NCBI RefSeq assembly: GCF_002797325.1
Contig: NZ_KZ454938.1
Coordinates: 477,322 to 541,321 of the forward strand
Length of the DNA: 64,000 bases
Reading direction: 5' to 3'
DNA from: Bacillus sp. FJAT-45037
Lineage (GTDB): Bacteria; Bacillota; Bacilli; Bacillales; Bacillaceae_D
Positions 34,733 through 43,857 of the stretch are shown piece after piece. The translations under genes were made by a program, and so were the position numbers. How positions within the stretch are numbered: the first letter of the stretch is position 1; the number at the start of each line of letters is the position of its first letter. The notes below the pieces were generated by a model, which was given only the letters and a program-made list of their open reading frames with translations, was not told the DNA's origin and searched no databases.

Positions 34733-34784
34733 AAGTTGTTTATGAACAGATTTGTTCTAATCTGTTCATAAACAACTTATTTTG
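34733..34784 (+). terminator. Perfect 20-bp inverted repeat, terminator-like
   Basis: Arms 34733-34752 and 34759-34778 (AAGTTGTTTATGAACAGATT against its exact complement) with a six-base loop, then ATTTTGG. No clear gene ends here; only a short open stretch at 34613-34690 precedes it, which has no ribosome site. It may mark the end of a lost gene. Confidence 0.7.
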
Positions 34785-34977
34785 GTTGGTAGAAAAATGT
34801 AATTAAAAATGAAATGCTTTGAAACATTCAGAATAAATGCTACTTATACAATCTGTACAATCAATGTTTACACTGGAATGGTTGGTGGTATTGTATAGAG
34901 CGACTCGATAAAGTCGTCATTTGCGAATCTTAATATATCATCCAATAAAATCGAAAAAAAGAAGGAAGGTGAAAAAA

Positions 34978-35139
34978 GTGAGCAAGCGAATTAAGAAGTT
35001 TGTAACAGATCAAAAAGAACAACTCATTCAACATCTTCTCCAGTTAGGGGCCTATAAATCCTCTGATGGTCGTCAATTATATGAATTGGCATTAGATGAA
35101 TTGAAAATGGAGTATCAGAAACAGCAAATCAGGACGTAG
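34978..35139 (+). CDS. FbpA-like small basic protein
   Basis: A 53-residue basic protein whose core LIQHLLQLGAYKSSDGRQLYELALDELKMEY fits the Fur-regulated basic protein (FbpA) family. In B. subtilis Fbp proteins help the iron-sparing small RNA FsrA. I chose GTG 34978, four to five bases after GGAAGGTGAA, over the upstream ATG 34921, which lacks a site. I do not see a clear Fur box upstream, so iron control is not shown. Confidence 0.62.
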   Translation: MSKRIKKFVTDQKEQLIQHLLQLGAYKSSDGRQLYELALDELKMEYQKQQIRT

Positions 35140-35222
35140 GAGCTACAACCTAATTAGACATGCACCCAGTGACTCACTTTGGAATACGATAAAAAGGATT
35201 CTACGTGTTGGCGGTGGTGTCT

Positions 35223-35723
35223 ATGAAACGTAAACATACCAGGAAATTTAGAAAAAATGTCCTTAATGAAAACGGTGAGATTAGTGAGGAAAGTAAACAA
35301 GAGCTCATGCAACGGTTAGATGAAGCTGAAGAAGATTATAATCCAGCTTTAAAGGCAGCCGAAAGTAAAATTTTTGCAGGTGTGTGGATTCAGTTTTTGG
35401 GTACCGCCTTAGAAGCACAAGGCTCGACGGAAGCGTATTTTATTGAGCTAGAAGGCAATGATCCAGAAGATTTTAGAGCAGAAAGGCAAGCGCTTTTTGG
35501 CGTCTACCTCCAATTGACAGGAAATTTTCTAGCGGCAATTGGTATTTCACAAGAATTGTCTCCTATTAGAGCGGTTCAAATAAAAGGAGCGAAACTCGGT
35601 ATTATCGGTGCGTGGTTTGAGTCGTTTGGAGCGGCGATTGAAGCATTAGGTGAAACCGATCAACTACTTGAAGATCTAATAGATGAGGAAGACGAAGATC
35701 TGATTCCTCTAGTGATCCCGTAA
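35223..35723 (+). CDS. Glycine/alanine-rich repetitive protein of unknown function
   Basis: A 166-residue protein. After a basic N-terminus it contains three similar hydrophobic modules: IFAGVWIQFLGTALEAQGS, LFGVYLQLTGNFLAAIGIS and LGIIGAWFESFGAAIEALGE. The repeats resemble the proteins annotated as DUF6944 repetitive family, recalled without a search. The C-terminus is acidic. ATG 35223 has only a weak site (GGTGGTG). A terminator follows immediately. Function unknown. Confidence 0.65.
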   Translation: MKRKHTRKFRKNVLNENGEISEESKQELMQRLDEAEEDYNPALKAAESKIFAGVWIQFLGTALEAQGSTEAYFIELEGNDPEDFRAERQALFGVYLQLTGNFLAAIGISQELSPIRAVQIKGAKLGIIGAWFESFGAAIEALGETDQLLEDLIDEEDEDLIPLVIP

Positions 35724-35757
35724 AGAACTATTTCAAGGAGAAATGGTTCTTTTTTGA
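35722..35757 (+). terminator. Intrinsic terminator
   Basis: Stem AAAGAACTATTTC / GAAATGGTTCTTT (one G-U) followed by TTTG. Confidence 0.82.
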
Positions 35758-35913
35758 TTCTAATAATTAATTGGAATTTTTTTATTATCCTCTTGCGTTT
35801 TTTCCTAATCGAAGAAACGCTCTTATTTACACAAAGGCTAGGGAAATAATGTTAAAGTAATAAGAAGGTGTAATATTATAGTCTTAGAGTGATTCAAAAA
35901 AGGAGTTGGACGT

Positions 35914-36804
35914 ATGAGCAAACGAATCGTCTTAGCAGGAGGAACGGGATTTATAGGGACCTATTTTTCTGAGAAGTTCAACAAACAAGGGTTTGATGTG
36001 AAAGTAATTTCTAGGCAACCTGAGCATATTTCTTGGGAGGATACCCCATCGATGACCGAAGCGTTAGACGGGGCGGACCTTCTTATCAATTTAGCAGGTA
36101 AATCAGTGAACTGTCGATACAATGACGCTAATAAACAAGCGATTATGGAGTCTAGAACGAAGACTACGATCCAACTAGGGAAGGCAATTCAAGCATGTAC
36201 GACCCCTCCTAAACTGTGGATCAATTCAAGTACAGCAACCATCTATCGCCACGCAGAAGATCGACCGATGACTGAAGAAGCAGGGGAGATCGGGTCAGGG
36301 TTCTCAGTTGATGTCGCGACGAGTTGGGAAGATACCTTTTTTGCATGCGACGTACCTGAAACAAGACAAGTCGCCCTACGTATTGCGATCGTATTAGGTC
36401 CAGACGGAGGCGTGATGACACCTTATAAAAATTTAGTGAAATTCGGACTAGGCGGAGTGCAAGGGTCTGGCGAGCAAATGTTTAGCTGGATACATATTGA
36501 AGACTTATATCAAATTGTTCTCTTCTTAAAAGAAAGAGACGAGCTCACAGGCGTCTTCAACTGCTCAGCACCAGATGTTGTCAGTAACAAAGTGTTGATG
36601 AGTAAAGTGAGAGCAGCGATGAAGGTACCAATCGGGTTACCTGCACCAAAATGGATGCTAGAGGTTGGTTCGATCTTCCTACGCACAGAAACCGAATTAG
36701 TATTAAAAAGTCGTTGGGTTATACCAGAGAGGCTAGAGAATGAAGGATTCACATTTAAATATCCGACATTAGACGAGTGCCTAAATAATTTGATTAGAAA
36801 ATAG
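35914..36804 (+). CDS. yfhF: TIGR01777-family epimerase (YfhF-like)
   Basis: A 296-residue atypical short-chain dehydrogenase. The NAD(P)-binding motif is GGTGFIGTYF at residues 8-17. The TIGR01777 marks DLLINLAGKSVNCRYN, INSSTATIYRHAEDRPMTEEAGEIGSGF and FSWIHIEDLYQIV follow, with a C-terminal DUF1731-like part (PAPKWMLEVGSIFLRTETELVLKSRWVIPERL). ATG 35914 follows AAAAGGAG. Substrate not established for the family. Confidence 0.9.
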   Translation: MSKRIVLAGGTGFIGTYFSEKFNKQGFDVKVISRQPEHISWEDTPSMTEALDGADLLINLAGKSVNCRYNDANKQAIMESRTKTTIQLGKAIQACTTPPKLWINSSTATIYRHAEDRPMTEEAGEIGSGFSVDVATSWEDTFFACDVPETRQVALRIAIVLGPDGGVMTPYKNLVKFGLGGVQGSGEQMFSWIHIEDLYQIVLFLKERDELTGVFNCSAPDVVSNKVLMSKVRAAMKVPIGLPAPKWMLEVGSIFLRTETELVLKSRWVIPERLENEGFTFKYPTLDECLNNLIRK

Positions 36805-36839
36805 ATTCGCTCGAAAGAGGTTATGCGAGGTGAGAAAAG

Positions 36840-37013
36840 TTGAAATACATTCGATTATTTCTATTTGTATTCGTTGCGCAACTATTGTATTTCATGGTGA
36901 TCAACCAACAATCAACGAACGTTACGCTTGTTGATATCATAGCGGTATCAGTCATATTTATCGCGATCTGGAGGTTGTCTGACTGGATTGTGACAAAACG
37001 TCAAGTAGGATGA
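36840..37013 (+). CDS. 57-residue two-helix membrane protein
   Basis: Starts TTG 36840, behind GCGAGGTGAG. Two hydrophobic helices (about residues 4-20 and 28-45) with a basic tail (TKRQVG). It follows the epimerase after 35 bases and precedes another tiny membrane gene, so the three may be one transcript. Function unknown. Confidence 0.6.
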   Translation: MKYIRLFLFVFVAQLLYFMVINQQSTNVTLVDIIAVSVIFIAIWRLSDWIVTKRQVG

Positions 37014-37036
37014 AAAGGATAAGGAAGGGTGCTGAG

Positions 37037-37120
37037 ATGGGATTAGTTAGTTTCTTGATGTTATTTGGGGCAGTCGCGCTGATTGTCACGACCATTCTGA
37101 GGTATTTTCGGAACCATTAG
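37037..37120 (+). CDS. 27-residue single-helix membrane peptide
   Basis: ATG 37037 with the ribosome site AAGGAAGGGTG about seven bases upstream. The product is one hydrophobic helix with a basic end (LRYFRNH). Function unknown. Confidence 0.55.
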   Translation: MGLVSFLMLFGAVALIVTTILRYFRNH

Positions 37121-37193
37121 TAGTAAGGTCGGATTACAATTTCAATTGCTTTCTTACTAGTTTAATTACATACATAGCAAGGAGGAAATCAAG

Positions 37194-37640
37194 ATGAAAA
37201 AATCGATCATTATTTGGCTCGTGCTAGGGCTACTATTAGTTGGATGTAACGAAGTAGCTACGATCTCACTTGAGGATATGGAAAAAGTTGAGATGGAGCT
37301 TATCAACGCCGAGGAAGAAGAGGATGGCATACACTATCAAATTCAACTAACGAACGACAGTGATCATGTCATAGAGTATTATAATATGTACGTAGGCTAT
37401 TCAATTAAGCTCGAAGATGGAAGAAAAGAAAGTCCGTATAAGATCGAAGTAACGCCAAACGAATTGAGCATACAACCAGGCGAAGAAGTTCTTCTGACCG
37501 TATTTGCACCTTATGAGGGACTCGCTGGAGAAGACACGCTAGACTTTAACCAACTTGAAGTGAAGTTGGTCGGATACTTTAACGAAGTCAGCGGGGAAAC
37601 TATGTTTAGTATGGGAAGAAGTTTTCTGTTAAATGAATAG
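37194..37640 (+). CDS. Lipoprotein of unknown function
   Basis: A 148-residue lipoprotein. The signal peptide ends in the lipobox LLVGC, so it should be anchored to the outer face of the membrane. The mature part looks like a small beta-sandwich (GIHYQIQLTNDSDHVIEYYNMYVGYSI ... SIQPGEEVLLTVFAPYEG), similar in style to intracellular-proteinase-inhibitor or Ig-like lipoproteins. ATG 37194 follows AAGGAGG. Function unknown. Confidence 0.75.
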   Translation: MKKSIIIWLVLGLLLVGCNEVATISLEDMEKVEMELINAEEEEDGIHYQIQLTNDSDHVIEYYNMYVGYSIKLEDGRKESPYKIEVTPNELSIQPGEEVLLTVFAPYEGLAGEDTLDFNQLEVKLVGYFNEVSGETMFSMGRSFLLNE

Positions 37641-37738
37641 GATTATTAGAGTTAAATCAACAAGGTCAAGCGTCTCGTTTACCATTTCGATCTAATGGGA
37701 ACTGTATAAGAACAGGATTGTAAAAGGAGATGAGCTAG

Positions 37739-38017
37739 GTGGCTGCGAGAATTTACTTATTTTCTTATCATTCAGATGTACAGGATAAGGAACTGAATTG
37801 CATAAACGAGAGACTTTCAAAGTTATATGACATTAAACAAGTACATCCTACCGTTCAATTAATAAAGACCGATGATGACATCAGTATTTTAGACAAGTAC
37901 TTAGCTGCTTGTTTCAACGAAAAAGGAAGTTATTTCTTGGTGAATATTACCGATCAACCGAACCGCTTTAAAAATACCGATTCAGCTGACATTACATATT
38001 GGATGGATAATATTTAG
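37739..38017 (+). CDS. Hypothetical 92-residue protein
   Basis: Starts GTG 37739 with AAAGGAGATGAG upstream. A soluble protein with alternating strands and helices (RIYLFSYHSDVQDKE ... FLVNITDQPNRFKN). No motif recognised. Good ribosome site and normal codon use support it. Function unknown. Confidence 0.6.
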   Translation: MAARIYLFSYHSDVQDKELNCINERLSKLYDIKQVHPTVQLIKTDDDISILDKYLAACFNEKGSYFLVNITDQPNRFKNTDSADITYWMDNI

Positions 38018-38108
38018 TCAGTGTGTAAAGAAGAACGATACAAACTAGTAAATAAAATAAAGTTGCTCAGTGATTGAAGTAAGAAACATAAGAAATAACC
38101 TATAGAAC

Positions 38109-38143
38109 AGAAGCCTAATCGTTTAATGATTTAGGCTTTTTTA
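38109..38143 (+). terminator. Intrinsic terminator
   Basis: Stem AAGCCTAATC / GATTTAGGCTT (one G-U) followed by TTTT. Confidence 0.82.
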
Positions 38144-38295
38144 CTCTTTTGTTTAATCAATTATTATCTTTTCAAAGTGAACGAGTGGAACCAATAAAGG
38201 ATTAGCGCTTTTTTTGTTGAAGTTATTTATCTTTAAAACACTTATTACGACACTGAAAATGAATATATTCTTCAACATAAAAGGGAGGATTGAAA

Positions 38296-38889
38296 TTGAA
38301 AAAAAGAATGGGGAAATCGCTTCATGTAACCTATGTCATTTTGTTTATGATATCTATTAGCTTCGCATTGCATTATTCACCCCATACAAGCCATGCATGC
38401 TCTTGTGTTGAGTCAGGTCCCGTTCAAGAAGAGTTGGAGCGTAGTTCAGCCGTTTTTTCTGGGGAAGTTATCGAGATTGTAGATAAAAATAAAAATAACT
38501 CAATGCAATCTTCTGCTGATGCGATTGCTGTTCTATTTGAAGTAGAAGAATCATGGAAGGGAGTAAATCAAACAGAGGTGGTCATTTATACAGAAAGAAG
38601 TTCAGCTAGTTGTGGTTTCGAATTTACTTTAAATAATAATTATTTAGTTTATGCGAATGAAATGGGTGGAGATCTTAAAGTGAGCTTGTGTTCAAGAACT
38701 GCGCTTTTGTCGAGCGCTACTGAGGATCTTGAGGAATTAGGAGAAAGCGAAAGACCAACTGAACAAACTTCGATTGACTTAACGACTGGAAGCTCAACTA
38801 ATTATTATATTTATGTTGCTTTATTAGTTGTTGGATTATTATTTGGTGTTGTATATGTGATACGACGTACTAAGGATAATGTGCGATAG
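38296..38889 (+). CDS. Secreted or membrane-anchored NTR/TIMP-like protein
   Basis: A 197-residue protein with a signal peptide (cut after SHA), then CSCV at the mature start, the hallmark of netrin-like/TIMP-type domains. It continues with SSAVFSGEVIEIVD and two later Cys residues (SASCGF and SLCSRT). A Thr/Ser-rich linker leads to a C-terminal membrane helix (about residues 168-188) and a basic tail, so the domain is held outside the cell. TTG 38296 is seven bases after GGGAGG; TTG 38290 is too close. Ligand unknown. Confidence 0.75.
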   Translation: MKKRMGKSLHVTYVILFMISISFALHYSPHTSHACSCVESGPVQEELERSSAVFSGEVIEIVDKNKNNSMQSSADAIAVLFEVEESWKGVNQTEVVIYTERSSASCGFEFTLNNNYLVYANEMGGDLKVSLCSRTALLSSATEDLEELGESERPTEQTSIDLTTGSSTNYYIYVALLVVGLLFGVVYVIRRTKDNVR

Positions 38890-38937
38890 TCTTTGGAGAT
38901 GTGAGCCATACCTGTGCATACTAGTATAGAATAACAT

Positions 38938-38981
38938 AGAAACACCCCCACCGATTCTGATCAATCGATGGGGGTGTTTCT
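38938..38981. terminator. Bidirectional terminator
   Basis: Stem AGAAACACCCCCA.CGATT / AATCGATGGGGGTGTTTCT between convergent genes. Confidence 0.85.
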
Positions 38982-38988
38982 ATGATTA

Positions 38989-39936
38989 TTACTCGCCTTT
39001 TTTTAGTGCGAGTAAGACTTGTGAGATGATCGCGAGTATCGGCAATTCAAGTAAGGGGCCGACCACTAAGGTCAAGGCGATCAACGGTTGTTCAGGGAAT
39101 GCGGTCATCGCAATGGCCAATGCAATCGGTGAATTTCGCGCTAAAGTCGTCAAACTGAGACTAGTCCTCATCTCATACGGGAACTTCAAAACATGTCCAA
39201 CTTTTTGAGAAATAATTAAGTTGATGACGAAAAATAAAAAGAGAGGAATCATTAGCAGCCATAGTAAATCTAAGTTATCGAGCAATAATTGCCCTTGCGA
39301 AGCAAACATCGCGACGATCGCAAGGCTTAAGAATATAATTGGTAATATGCTCAGGGATGAAAGGATCTGTTCCTGTATTTGTGTCATCTTCTTTAAGAGT
39401 GCTTTAGTTATGACGGCTAAAGCTAAAGGCAACAATAAAACAAGTAGAATGCTCTCAGCCAAAAATGAAAGCTCAACCACTCCTGTCGTTCCCCCGAATA
39501 TAAGGAGATAAAGTGGCAGTAACAGGACTTGTAAGAGCAAGTTTAAAGGTAAAATAGATGCTGATAGTGCCACATTACCTCTAGCGATCCCGGTGAAAAT
39601 TAAGTACCAATCTGTACAAGGTGTGACCATTAGCATAATAAAACCTATGTATAAAGCAGGATGATCTCCTAAAAAGAGTAACGCCAATCCCCAGGCTAAG
39701 ATAGGTGTCCACACAAAATTCATAGAGACAGAAGCTAATGTAAACTTCATGTTTTTAAAAGAAGTTTTGATTTCTTCTAGAGGGATTTGTAAAAAGGTTA
39801 TATATAACATGGCGATTAATAACGGCACAATCAATCTTTCTGCATTCGCATGGATCGCATCGATCTGCCCTAGCGCAATGCCAATAATGACAGCTAATAA
39901 GACGATAAACGTATAAAACTTCTCAAGCATATTCAA
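38989..39936 (-). CDS. SBF/ACR3-family transporter
   Basis: A 315-residue membrane protein with about ten helices of the bile acid:Na+ symporter / arsenite exporter superfamily. The motif LMVTPCTDWYLIFTGIARGN is like the conserved Cys-containing segment of ACR3-type carriers, and SLTTLARNSPIALAIAMTAFP lies in the second half. No arsR or arsC is nearby, so arsenite export is not assured. The start is TTG 39936 or ATG 39930; neither has an ideal site. Confidence 0.8.
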   Translation of the reverse strand: MNMLEKFYTFIVLLAVIIGIALGQIDAIHANAERLIVPLLIAMLYITFLQIPLEEIKTSFKNMKFTLASVSMNFVWTPILAWGLALLFLGDHPALYIGFIMLMVTPCTDWYLIFTGIARGNVALSASILPLNLLLQVLLLPLYLLIFGGTTGVVELSFLAESILLVLLLPLALAVITKALLKKMTQIQEQILSSLSILPIIFLSLAIVAMFASQGQLLLDNLDLLWLLMIPLFLFFVINLIISQKVGHVLKFPYEMRTSLSLTTLARNSPIALAIAMTAFPEQPLIALTLVVGPLLELPILAIISQVLLALKKGE

Positions 39937-40116
39937 CGGGCATTCCCACCTACTAGAGCATTTTGTTTACAATAATTCTACCACAGTCTATAGAGGGACA
40001 ATCAATTGTTCAAGGAGAATAATATGCCCAGAATGATAACTAGCGTGGTAGAGTTAGAAGGTCATTAGGAGATAATAAGAAGTGACCGTACATAATCAAG
40101 CAGGGGTGATGAATTG

Positions 40117-40764
40117 ATGTCAACTAAAATTAAGATTGATAAACCGAGACTCTCGGCTACCTTAACGGATAAACATTTTCACGATCTTTATGAGGAGAAT
40201 GAGCCGTACTTAAGTCATGGTATCATCAGTGACTGTACAATTGATCGTGATATGATTGACAAAATTGAGATTTCGAATGTCTTATTTAGGAAAGTAGTGT
40301 TCCATGATGTGTCGTTTAAAGGAATCGAGTTAACCGATGTCATCTTTGACCATTGTGACCTGTCTAATGCTGATTTGATGAGTGGGGTGCTTCATCGAGT
40401 CGAGTTTAGACAATCTAAGATGCTAGGCGTGAATCTCTCAGAAGCCACATTAAGAAATGTCATTTTTAAAGAATGTCAAGTGAATTTCAGTTCATTCGGT
40501 TATGCTGATTTAAAACAAGTGAAATTTGATACATGCTCATTGTTGAATGCAGATCTTTATGAGTGTAAGCTTCAAAAAACGGCAATTGATTTTTGTCAGA
40601 TCAATAATATGAACGTTGCCAACACGTCATTAAAAGGGATCGACTTAAGTACGTCTTCATTCGAGAGAATCACCGTATCAGTAGAAGATCTAAGCGGATG
40701 CACGGTCTCCCCTGAGCAAGCAATTGGATTTGCTAGTATGTTGGGGTTAATTATTAAAGATTAG
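40117..40764 (+). CDS. Pentapeptide-repeat protein (Qnr-like)
   Basis: A 215-residue protein formed mostly of pentapeptide repeats of the A(D/N)LxX type (DLSNADLMSG, FKGIELTDVIF, NADLYECKLQK, MNVANTSLKGIDLSTSSF), expected to fold into a right-handed beta-helix like DNA. The C-terminal segment SPEQAIGFASMLGLIIKD resembles the dimerisation tail of Qnr proteins that protect gyrase from quinolones. ATG 40117 follows AGGGGTG. Chromosomal Qnr-like genes are common in Bacillaceae; native function unknown. Confidence 0.82.
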   Translation: MSTKIKIDKPRLSATLTDKHFHDLYEENEPYLSHGIISDCTIDRDMIDKIEISNVLFRKVVFHDVSFKGIELTDVIFDHCDLSNADLMSGVLHRVEFRQSKMLGVNLSEATLRNVIFKECQVNFSSFGYADLKQVKFDTCSLLNADLYECKLQKTAIDFCQINNMNVANTSLKGIDLSTSSFERITVSVEDLSGCTVSPEQAIGFASMLGLIIKD

Positions 40765-40790
40765 GTGAAGTGTATTTTTGATTCCATATA

Positions 40791-40936
40791 GAAGGGGCTA
40801 GAACGAAATTGTTTTAACTAGCAAGAATCCGAACTAACAATAGGCTGTGGTTATAAGCCGCTCCTGAAATAAACTCCGTTAAGTTTGAACATTGTTCGGA
40901 TTCTCAGTTTACACTTTTTTCGTCCCAGCCTCTTTC
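40791..40936. repeat. Long-hairpin dispersed repeat, copy 2 (inverted relative to copy 1)
   Basis: 146 bp. Ends pair as GAAGGGGCTAGAAC...GAATCCGAAC against GTTCGGATTC...GTCCCAGCCTCTTTC. Its reverse complement aligns with 10677-10820 along the whole length. It lies between convergent genes and may end transcription of both. Confidence 0.85.
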
Positions 40937-40950
40937 TAACTACCATAACT

Positions 40951-42687
40951 TTACGTCAGCTGCTGTTCGGCGAATTCACAGTACAAGTCGTGAGAGCGAA
41001 CGAGTTCTTGATGCGTTCCGACTCCAGTAATTTTGCCTTTTTCAATAAAGATGATTTTGTCCGCGTGGACGATTGTTGATAGTCTGTGAGCAATGACGAA
41101 CGTCGTACGCCCTTCCATTAAACGTGTCAGAGCTTGTTGGACAATGCCTTCAGACTGGCTATCTAAGCTTGCTGTCGCTTCATCCATCATCAGAATTTTA
41201 GGATCTCGTAAGAACGCACGGGCAATGGCAATTCGTTGCCTTTGACCACCGGACAGTTTCACACCACGTTCGCCCACTTCGGTTTCTAATCCTTCTGGAA
41301 ACTCCTTAATGAATTGGTCAGCGTAAGCCATCTTCGCAACTTCCCATAGTCGTTCATCGGAAATCTCTTCAGCCTTATCTAATCCATAGCATAAATTCTC
41401 CCGCAAAGTCCCGGCCATCATCGGGCTGTCTTGTGAGACGTAACCAATTTGACGTCTCCATGAGCTCATCGATAAATCCATGATTGGGGTATCTCCAATG
41501 AGAATGTCGCCTGATGTTGGCTCATAGAAACGTTCAAGCAATGCAAACATCGTCGTCTTCCCGCCACCACTTGGTCCAGCGAAAGCGACCATTTGTCCAG
41601 GCGTCACATCAAAGGTCACCCCATTTAAGATCGGTTCATCTACGTTATAGGCAAAATGTAGATCACGGACATGGATCGGCTTATTTGTAATGTCTAGGTC
41701 GATCCCATCTTGGCCTTCTTCTAATGGGAGCTCAAGAATGTCAATGATTCGTTCCGTTGCGCCTTTTGCTTTTTGAAGTTGCGTGAAGAACATCGTGAAA
41801 GAAGTAATTGGAAAGATAATCTGGAATAAATAAAGTAAGAACGCTACAAGTGATCCGGTTGTCATCGAACCTTCAGCGACACGAATCCCACCGTATCCTA
41901 TAATCATCACAACAACGACCATAATGACGAGGTAAATCAGCGGACCGACCATTGCAAATATTCGTGCTTCTTTTAATCCGAAAGTAAATAAAGTATGAAT
42001 GCCTGACTTTCCTTTTGCTTCTTCCGCTAACTCAGCGTTAGATGCCTTCATTAAGCGAATTTCACTTAATGTTTGTTGGATATTTCCTGTAAAACTAGCG
42101 GTTTCATCTTGAAGGCCGCGTGAGATCTTACTCATTTGTCTACCGAGTGGGATGAGGATGAGTGTAGTGAGTGGAACAGAGATGAACATCAGTAACGTCA
42201 TTTTCCAATCCATAATAAACAAGATAATGACAGCCCCGATAATCGTAATAATCCCTGTAATAAAGTTAGGGAAATGTTGCGAGATGAGGTCTTTGACGAT
42301 GCCTGTGTCATTGACGACGCGACTGACTGATTTTCCGCTTGTTTGTTTATCATAATAAGTAACGGGAAGTCTCGTCATTTTACGCCACATTTTTTCTCTT
42401 AAGTTTGCGACGATTTTTTGGCCAACATAGGCTAGTAAATACATCGACACGCCATCAATAAGCGCTTGGACAACAAAGACGACACCAATGAGTACTATCA
42501 GCATGACACTTAATGAATCAACGGAGAACCCGTCGACCATCTCTCGTGTTAAAAGAGGAATCGTCAAACCGACAAGTGTCGTAATCAAGCTACCGATTAA
42601 TCCGAATGATAGAGCACGTTTAGGAATATTCGAAGATAAGATCAGTGAGAAAAATGGTTTCAGGCTTGTTTTTTGTTCTTGTTCCAT
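40951..42687 (-). CDS. bmrA: Multidrug ABC exporter BmrA (half-transporter)
   Basis: A 578-residue fused exporter: six membrane helices in residues 20-300 and an ABC ATPase domain from about 335. Walker A is GPSGGGKTT, signature LSGGQRQRI, Walker B ILMMDEATASLDS, H-loop IAHRLST. The N-terminal segment LKPFFSL...TTLVGLTIPLLTREMVDGFS is closely like B. subtilis BmrA, which pumps drugs as a homodimer. ATG 42687 follows GAAGGAGAC; the frame stays open 28 codons further up without a site. Divergent from htpX across 123 bp. Confidence 0.9.
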   Translation of the reverse strand: MEQEQKTSLKPFFSLILSSNIPKRALSFGLIGSLITTLVGLTIPLLTREMVDGFSVDSLSVMLIVLIGVVFVVQALIDGVSMYLLAYVGQKIVANLREKMWRKMTRLPVTYYDKQTSGKSVSRVVNDTGIVKDLISQHFPNFITGIITIIGAVIILFIMDWKMTLLMFISVPLTTLILIPLGRQMSKISRGLQDETASFTGNIQQTLSEIRLMKASNAELAEEAKGKSGIHTLFTFGLKEARIFAMVGPLIYLVIMVVVVMIIGYGGIRVAEGSMTTGSLVAFLLYLFQIIFPITSFTMFFTQLQKAKGATERIIDILELPLEEGQDGIDLDITNKPIHVRDLHFAYNVDEPILNGVTFDVTPGQMVAFAGPSGGGKTTMFALLERFYEPTSGDILIGDTPIMDLSMSSWRRQIGYVSQDSPMMAGTLRENLCYGLDKAEEISDERLWEVAKMAYADQFIKEFPEGLETEVGERGVKLSGGQRQRIAIARAFLRDPKILMMDEATASLDSQSEGIVQQALTRLMEGRTTFVIAHRLSTIVHADKIIFIEKGKITGVGTHQELVRSHDLYCEFAEQQLT

Positions 42688-42810
42688 ATTGTGGTCTCCT
42701 TCACAAACAGTAAATTGAAATAAATTACATGTAGAATCACTCATACTAATATACCTTAAGAGGTCACTCATGTTAAACTATACACATACAAATATTTTGG
42801 AGGTTGAGAA

Positions 42811-43725
42811 ATGGGAAAACGCTTGTTGCTATTACTTGTCACAAATATTCTTGTGATGACGACGATTATCATTGTATGGTCGCTCATTACAACATTTACA
42901 GATATTAATGGGTCATTCCAGACGGGTGGTCCGGGACTAGGAATAGATTTCCTTGCCCTTGGTGTCTTTAGTTTACTTGTTGGTTTCATAGGTTCATTCA
43001 TGTCTCTTGCGATGTCTCGTTGGGTAGCGAAGATGATGATGAAAGTGAAAGTCCTTGATCCAAATGGTCAATTAACTAGAGAAGAGCGTATGGTCGTTGA
43101 GAAGGTTCATCGTCTGACGCGAGCTGCTGGCTTAACACATATGCCTGAAGTTGGAATTTATCAATCAGCAGAAGTGAATGCTTTTGCGACAGGTCCATCA
43201 AAGAAACGCTCGCTAGTTGCAGTGTCTCAAGGCTTATTAAATACGATGGATGATGACGCAGTTGAAGGTGTTATTGCCCATGAGGTCGCTCACGTAGCGA
43301 ATGGCGATATGGTTACGATGACTTTATTACAAGGTGTTGTGAATACCTTTGTTGTCTTCTTCTCACGTATTGCGGCAATCATCGTTTCACGCTTTGTTCG
43401 TCAAGAAATGCAATGGATTGTGCAATTTGCAGCGATTATTATTTTCCAAATTCTCTTCTCGATTCTTGGAAGCATGGTCGTCAGTGCGTACTCTAGACAT
43501 CGTGAATTCCACGCTGACCGTGGTGGCGCTGATCTAGCTGGTCGAGACAAAATGGCCCATGCCCTGCGTTCATTGAAGTCGTATGTAGATCGTGCGAAAG
43601 TACAGGATCATACAAATGACTCAGCGATCCAAACGATGAAGATTAACGGAAAAGGCGGAGTGATGAAATTATTTTCTTCTCACCCTGACTTAGATGAGCG
43701 TATTGCACGTTTAGAACAACGTTAA
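42811..43725 (+). CDS. htpX: Membrane metalloprotease HtpX
   Basis: A 304-residue M48 zinc protease involved in membrane-protein quality control. It has two N-terminal helices (residues 4-30, 47-70), the zinc site HEVAH (about 157-161), two more helices after it and the third ligand region [18 protein letters not shown] 42811 follows GGAGGTTGAG. Its position divergent from a multidrug exporter suggests shared envelope-stress control, which is inference. Confidence 0.95.
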   Translation: MGKRLLLLLVTNILVMTTIIIVWSLITTFTDINGSFQTGGPGLGIDFLALGVFSLLVGFIGSFMSLAMSRWVAKMMMKVKVLDPNGQLTREERMVVEKVHRLTRAAGLTHMPEVGIYQSAEVNAFATGPSKKRSLVAVSQGLLNTMDDDAVEGVIAHEVAHVANGDMVTMTLLQGVVNTFVVFFSRIAAIIVSRFVRQEMQWIVQFAAIIIFQILFSILGSMVVSAYSRHREFHADRGGADLAGRDKMAHALRSLKSYVDRAKVQDHTNDSAIQTMKINGKGGVMKLFSSHPDLDERIARLEQR

Positions 43726-43729
43726 TGAC

Positions 43730-43766
43730 GGAAGGTTGAAGTGTTTATCGCTTCAGCCTTTTTTTG
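43730..43766 (+). terminator. Intrinsic terminator after htpX
   Basis: Stem AAGGTTGAAG / CTTCAGCCTT (one G-U) followed by TTTTTG. It covers the most upstream possible start of the next gene. Confidence 0.82.
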
Positions 43767-43857
43767 TGTGTGGAGATCTATAAAAAACATAAGGTCTGTG
43801 CTAAGATTATCTTGTTTATACATATTCTTAGAGGGGTGGATCAACATCTCAACTAGT

